The notes under the pieces are model-generated. The model searched no databases. It was given only the letters and a program-made list of their open reading frames with translations, and was not told where the DNA came from. DNA of 64,000 bases, taken from the NCBI GenBank assembly GCA_033032175.1, contig CM065322.1, positions 4,712,001 to 4,776,000 of the forward strand, read 5' to 3'. This DNA is from Saturnia japonica. Its lineage: Eukaryota > Arthropoda > Insecta > Lepidoptera > Saturniidae. Positions 59,800 to 64,000 of the stretch are shown one piece after another. Every line of letters begins with the position of its first letter. Position 1 is the first letter of the stretch. The position numbers and the translations under genes are program-made.

Positions 59800-59895
59800 C
59801 TTTTTTCGATCCGACCTTACTGTTAGCCTGATGGGTCCTATCTAAAAACAGAGCCGCTGATAGCTTTTACAGCTTTACCGGGCTGTAAGATAACG
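59800..59895. repeat. Interspersed repeat family, copy 3
   Basis: T run, CGATCCGACCTTACTGTTAG, CCTGATGGGTCCTA and TTTTACAGCTTTACCGGGCT. It lies about 330 bp upstream, in gene sense, of the first visible trh exon. Confidence 0.45.
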
Positions 59896-59899
59896 CATT

Positions 59900-62104
59900 T
59901 CACATGTGAGCCACTGAAACAATATGCCATTAGTTTATTGTAATGTGCCTAGTTATTATAAAAGAGATAGTAAAGCAAGGCATATAATAATTCCATATGC
60001 GCTCAGCTCACTAAATTATGTTGTGCTAAATAAATCTCACTCATAACTGAAACCGTAAATAGTTAAACCACAATAAGAGAATTTGTATACGCAAAAAAAT
60101 TGTTTCCCCTTTGATGATCCATTCATCATCTATTTACCAATTCCATTTATATAGCTTCTTATGAACTGCTTGCTATTTACTAATGTAAATACAATTACAT
60201 GCAACTTTAATAAGTTGCTTACATCAAAACGGTACTAAGTAAAGATAAAAACACATTTTCCAAGAACCATGCAACCATAAAACATCTAATGACTTTAAAA
60301 AGGCTATTCTTCCAAAAACCACGGACCCTACGTGTATGTTGAATGGTAGGACATCTGTACGTCACGTACATATGCTGTCATCGTTATGAATGAACACTGT
60401 GTTATCACTCATCGCTTAGCAGGTGGCTTCATAGAAACAAGACTTTCATCTAACGAGGAGGTAGGACTTTATAGAAATTATGGTCATCTGGTTTTCTTAA
60501 AAAGTTTGTGTTAACAAAAGAATATTTCAGATTAGGTACTGTAGGTTAAATTAAATGACATGTAACTATGTTTGCATCTTCACGTATGTAGAATAGTATG
60601 AGTATATAGATAAATCTAAATCAGATAGACAAGAAATTGATTATTCAGCTCAGTTTACACTAATAAATATAAATAAACATTTCATTTATTTATAGAAAAT
60701 AAAGCTAGCTTCTTTTATAGAAAAAAGCTAATTAATGGTTTTACAACGGTTGTCCACAAAAGTTCTCTGATGAACCTCACATTTAATATAATTTAAATGT
60801 ATAGTTACCATCTTAAAACTTTAGAAAAAGAATTAGACGACCGAACAAAAGTAGAATTTAGAACTATTTTATTTTAAAAGTATTTGAGAATATTTAGTAA
60901 TAAGCATGACATATTGAATCCAATAATAATAATAGAATTACAAAAAAGGGGCATATATATAATTCACAAATATTGAAAGTTATATCTTCATGAGTGATAC
61001 TTTCAGATACAAAATGCAAAAATAACTTTCACAATGATCCTTTCATGGTATGCAAATGTTTCTTTAAATAAATTTATCAAATATAATTGTGGGACCGTAT
61101 TACGCATTCAAGGACCGTGTATCCGCAGTGAACTGCTGCATGTGAATATACTATAAAACAATGGTGAACTTACGGTGGTCGATTCTCGGAAATATCCTTA
61201 GGATTATATCGTATATAGCGATTCGCCGATTGACGGGTCACAAATTTTCAAAACGGACGGAGTCAGAATTTACTGTCGAATAACGATGTGGAAATATTAT
61301 AAGTGTAAAAACCAGACACAAAAAATGTGTATAAAAAATTCGATTTGGAAGCTGACTTTAAACATTCAAAATTTATGTAGATACAAGAATATATTATATT
61401 TTCAAGCAACAAGTAATTCATTCATTTTTAACAACATCGTGAGTAAAATCTTTAGTGTTAATAATGTGATGATGCTTCTTCTTAAATATTATTAAAGTTT
61501 TGGGTTCTCATAAGCTTTAATATCTTTTTGCTTCTCAGATTTATATAAACGCAGTCAGTACATTATTTCAACCACCTTATGAACTTTGTAAACTTCAATC
61601 ATAATTTAATTGCTGTTTTAAACTTATTGGTATTCTACATTGAAAGAAAATTATCCCAGAACTTAGAAAATGTATCTATATTATATATAATTGATTTTAT
61701 TTTATCTTATCTTATTGGTACCTCTACTTGATTTAGCTGCCTAAGAAAATCCTATATATAATATAATTCATTCGTACAGAAGGATTTGTCTGCCTGTCTT
61801 TGATAATTAAAAAAAAAATCTATAAAAAACCAAAAACTGTCTTACATTTATGCAGTGCTAAACCATTTTCTCCACAGCTTAAATAAAAGAAAATCATATT
61901 GCATTTATATGTAGGAATACATGAGTTCCCGTTACCAACATTACGAGAGACCCCGGAAAAACAGAATTTAATACAGCCGAAACATCTAACAGGGGTTTAT
62001 AAGAAAGTTGTATCCACATTTATTTATCAGGATGTTTATGTGCTATGTCTGCACGAAGATGTACTAAGGATGTGTGAAAGGTGTTTCAACTTTACGATGT
62101 ACTA
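59900..62104. other. trh upstream intron, nothing recognised
   Basis: Searched on minus for the bHLH (RGKENYEF..L) and first PAS-A (GRFLYISE) exons and found neither. Mostly AT-rich, with short chance frames only. Confidence 0.45.
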
Positions 62105-62290
62105 GTGTGAAGCGTTCTGAGATGTGTGCGTTCTGATGTTGGCAGTAGCATTAGGATGAGGAGCACGCTCACGCTTGCCCAGGACGTGACCGGCATATCG
62201 TATCGTCCTTTTCCCCCTATCGCCCATCTCACTCGCACCACCCCTAAACCTTACAGCCATGTTGGATAGAATTTCCCAGTTTTCGGATCT
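62105..62290. promoter_or_regulatory. GC-rich patch in trh intron, possible enhancer
   Basis: GAGGAGCACGCTCACGCTTG, CAGGACGTGACCGGC, a C-rich run (CCCCCTATCGCCCATC) and GCCATGTTGG. It stands out from AT-rich flanks, has no long open frame and no bHLH or PAS coding sequence on minus. Function not shown. Confidence 0.25.
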
Positions 62291-62915
62291 TTCCTCAGCG
62301 CCTTTTAATTTCGTAACGTTCTTTAATTTTATTTTGATGTATTTTCTTGTTTTTTGTCGTCGCCTGCTTTAGCCATCATCATTGTTTAACTAATGTTCTT
62401 AGTTACAATAATTTCAGTTTCGCATTTTAATATACTTTTGAAGTTTAATTAAATTGTTCATATCTACAGAGGATTTTCATTTGCATAGTTTTCTCATAAT
62501 TTTCATTCCACGTCGCAAATTGCTTAATATCGTACGCAATAGAATTATTTCTAAATGAAAATGCTATTATAATTGTTTTTTTTTTTTTATGACAGGCTGG
62601 AAAAAACGAACGGGGAACCGGGTTAAATAGTTAAATTTCATGGTCTCCTTTAGTTGTAAGATACAATATTTATTCGATAGATTTTATCCTTATCATAGAC
62701 TCTATCGATTGGTTAATAACATAGTGTTTGTCTATTTTTAGTTGGTTCGATTCCCGGTATAGGTAAGCTTTGATAGAAATGTCTGAATACATTTAATATT
62801 ATTTCAAAATTTAAAAGAATGTTTATTGTGAGTAAAATTTGATTTCTTCAATATTTAATATACTTTCCTCCAGATTTCGTTCGTTTTTTCCATTATGTAT
62901 TATTATATAAAAATA

Positions 62916-63215
62916 TATATACAAGGATAACTAACTGACTGACTGACATATAAAACGGCCAGTTCAAACTACTGGGGCGAGGACCGTCAAAACTCCTTTA
63001 CACTGTAAGTGAGCACTAAGGAAGGATTTTTGGAAATTCAAGACCTACTAAAGAGGTGAAAAAGGGGACGAAAGTTTGTATGAAAGTCCGTCATTTTTGA
63101 AGATAGATCCAAGATTAAAAGATCAAAATTCAGAAAGTAAAAGAGATGGGACATAATTTATGTCACATAACTCAACTATGATGCGGGCGAAGCTGCGAGA
63201 AAAGCGTTAGTGTTG
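62916..63215 (+). mobile_element. LEP1-like element
   Basis: ATACAAGGATAACTAACTGA CTGACTGACATA, GGAAGGATTTTTGGAAATTC, and AACTCAACTATGATGCGGGC GAAGCTGCGAG. Same layout as 48460-48750. Confidence 0.65.
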
Positions 63216-63944
63216 TATATATTTATAAACCGTACATAAATATCATCTGTTGAAGGATTCAAGTTGTGTGTCTATTTTCTTGAGTCATTTATTTTTAATA
63301 ATAAAGGTACTTATGTTAATTGTAATTTTAACCATGCAAATTTTTTAAGTAACATAAAAAATGTGTTTTTAATTGAAACACGATTATCATATTTCATAAA
63401 TCTTAATTTAGAAAAGCTACCTTTTTCTTACAGCTACAGACAAAGTTAGATTTAATAAAAAGACAATCGGCTGGTGACAACATTTTGTATTCAACATTCA
63501 AACAAAACATATAAAACTATAAAACCTCGACCCTTGATGTAAAAAATTATGAACTATTCAACACATATCATAAAGACACGTGTGTCTTATTATCTACTAT
63601 CTACAGTAACCGGATGTCTTTCTAGCGCCGACGAAATTTAAGATTAAATCATTTTCAACCATCTACGCTACCTTTGCATGCGTGTGAATGGGTTGATGAT
63701 GCGTATGTCGTCACGTCTTGACTGCGTTGGGCAAGATTAAGCCCTTAGTACATTTTAACAGAGTATACTCAGTATGTGTATATTTACGAAAGGAAATAGA
63801 TCAAATAAAATATTGAAGTGATAAACACTCTTAGTTATCCCTCGAATGAATAGAACTTTCTTTATATAAAACCATAGTTTTTGATGGGATCTTAACCTGA
63901 CTTTGATAGTTTTCATTTTAACTCATAAAAAGAGACAACCATCT

Positions 63945-64000
63945 TAGCATGGTGCCGGGTCCATCGTGTGGCAGAGAGCGAAACACGAGCAACCCCCGGA
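63945..64000 (-). repeat. Edge copy of the retroelement repeat seen at 1476
   Basis: TGCCGGGTCCATCGTGT, GGCAGAGAGCG and AACACGAGCAACCCCCGG match 1494-1545 with few changes and in the same orientation. It runs off the window. Confidence 0.6.

Noticed and set aside
38500..60000. TACGTG sites as proof of trh autoregulation
   Set aside because: The number seen is near the chance expectation for a 6-mer over this length; kept only as a low-interest finding where the site lies in an inverted repeat.
59900..64000. Search for the trh bHLH and first PAS-A exons
   Set aside because: No minus-strand sequence with the expected conserved words was found; these exons should lie outside the window.
1..64000. 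CRISPR arrays, bacterial operons, integrated virus or toxin genes
   Set aside because: None seen; composition, introns and repeats are those of an insect nuclear genome.

Overview
This is insect nuclear DNA, almost certainly from a moth or butterfly. The genes are split by GT-AG introns and sit in AT-rich sequence. The repeats are the kinds that fill lepidopteran genomes: short non-autonomous Helitron-like elements ending in CTAG(T), two LEP1-like elements with the ACTGACTG run, RTE-type LINE tails, tRNA-derived SINEs and small inverted-repeat elements. No bacterial operon, CRISPR array, phage or virus was seen.

Two protein-coding genes can be supported. On the plus strand, 27114-32747, five exons join in phase to give a 170-residue protein with four membrane segments, resembling small insect tetraspan (DUF4728/LAPTM-like) proteins. 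On the minus strand, 59469-38369, six exons join in phase to give the last 651 residues of the bHLH-PAS transcription factor Trachealess: the end of PAS-A, PAS-B, a basic putative nuclear signal and a long C-terminal region. Its bHLH exons were not found and should lie beyond position 64000. The two genes converge, with about 5.6 kb between their stop codons.

Layout: 1-24.7 kb has no supported host gene. It is a mosaic of Helitron-like copies, SINEs, a 66-bp minisatellite, an RTE tail nested in a Helitron-like element, and a 5'-truncated LINE at 16950-18783 with an open reverse transcriptase frame and a 10-bp target duplication. A GC-rich block at 24.78-25.06 kb may be a promoter, possibly of the tetraspan gene. 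At 27.1-32.7 kb is the tetraspan gene, with SINE, SINE-like and RTE remnants in its introns. At 33.4-36.3 kb are two decayed DNA transposons, one a 1278-bp mariner-type copy between TA dinucleotides. From 38.4 kb to the end is trh, whose 11.7-kb intron between the two PAS-B exons carries many repeats and GC-rich inverted-repeat elements.

I see no strong candidate for a new multi-gene system. The most informative signals are the insertion histories (nesting and target duplications), the 66-bp in-phase minisatellite, and several inverted-repeat, CpG-rich or CCAAT/CRE-bearing pieces inside the developmental regulator's introns.
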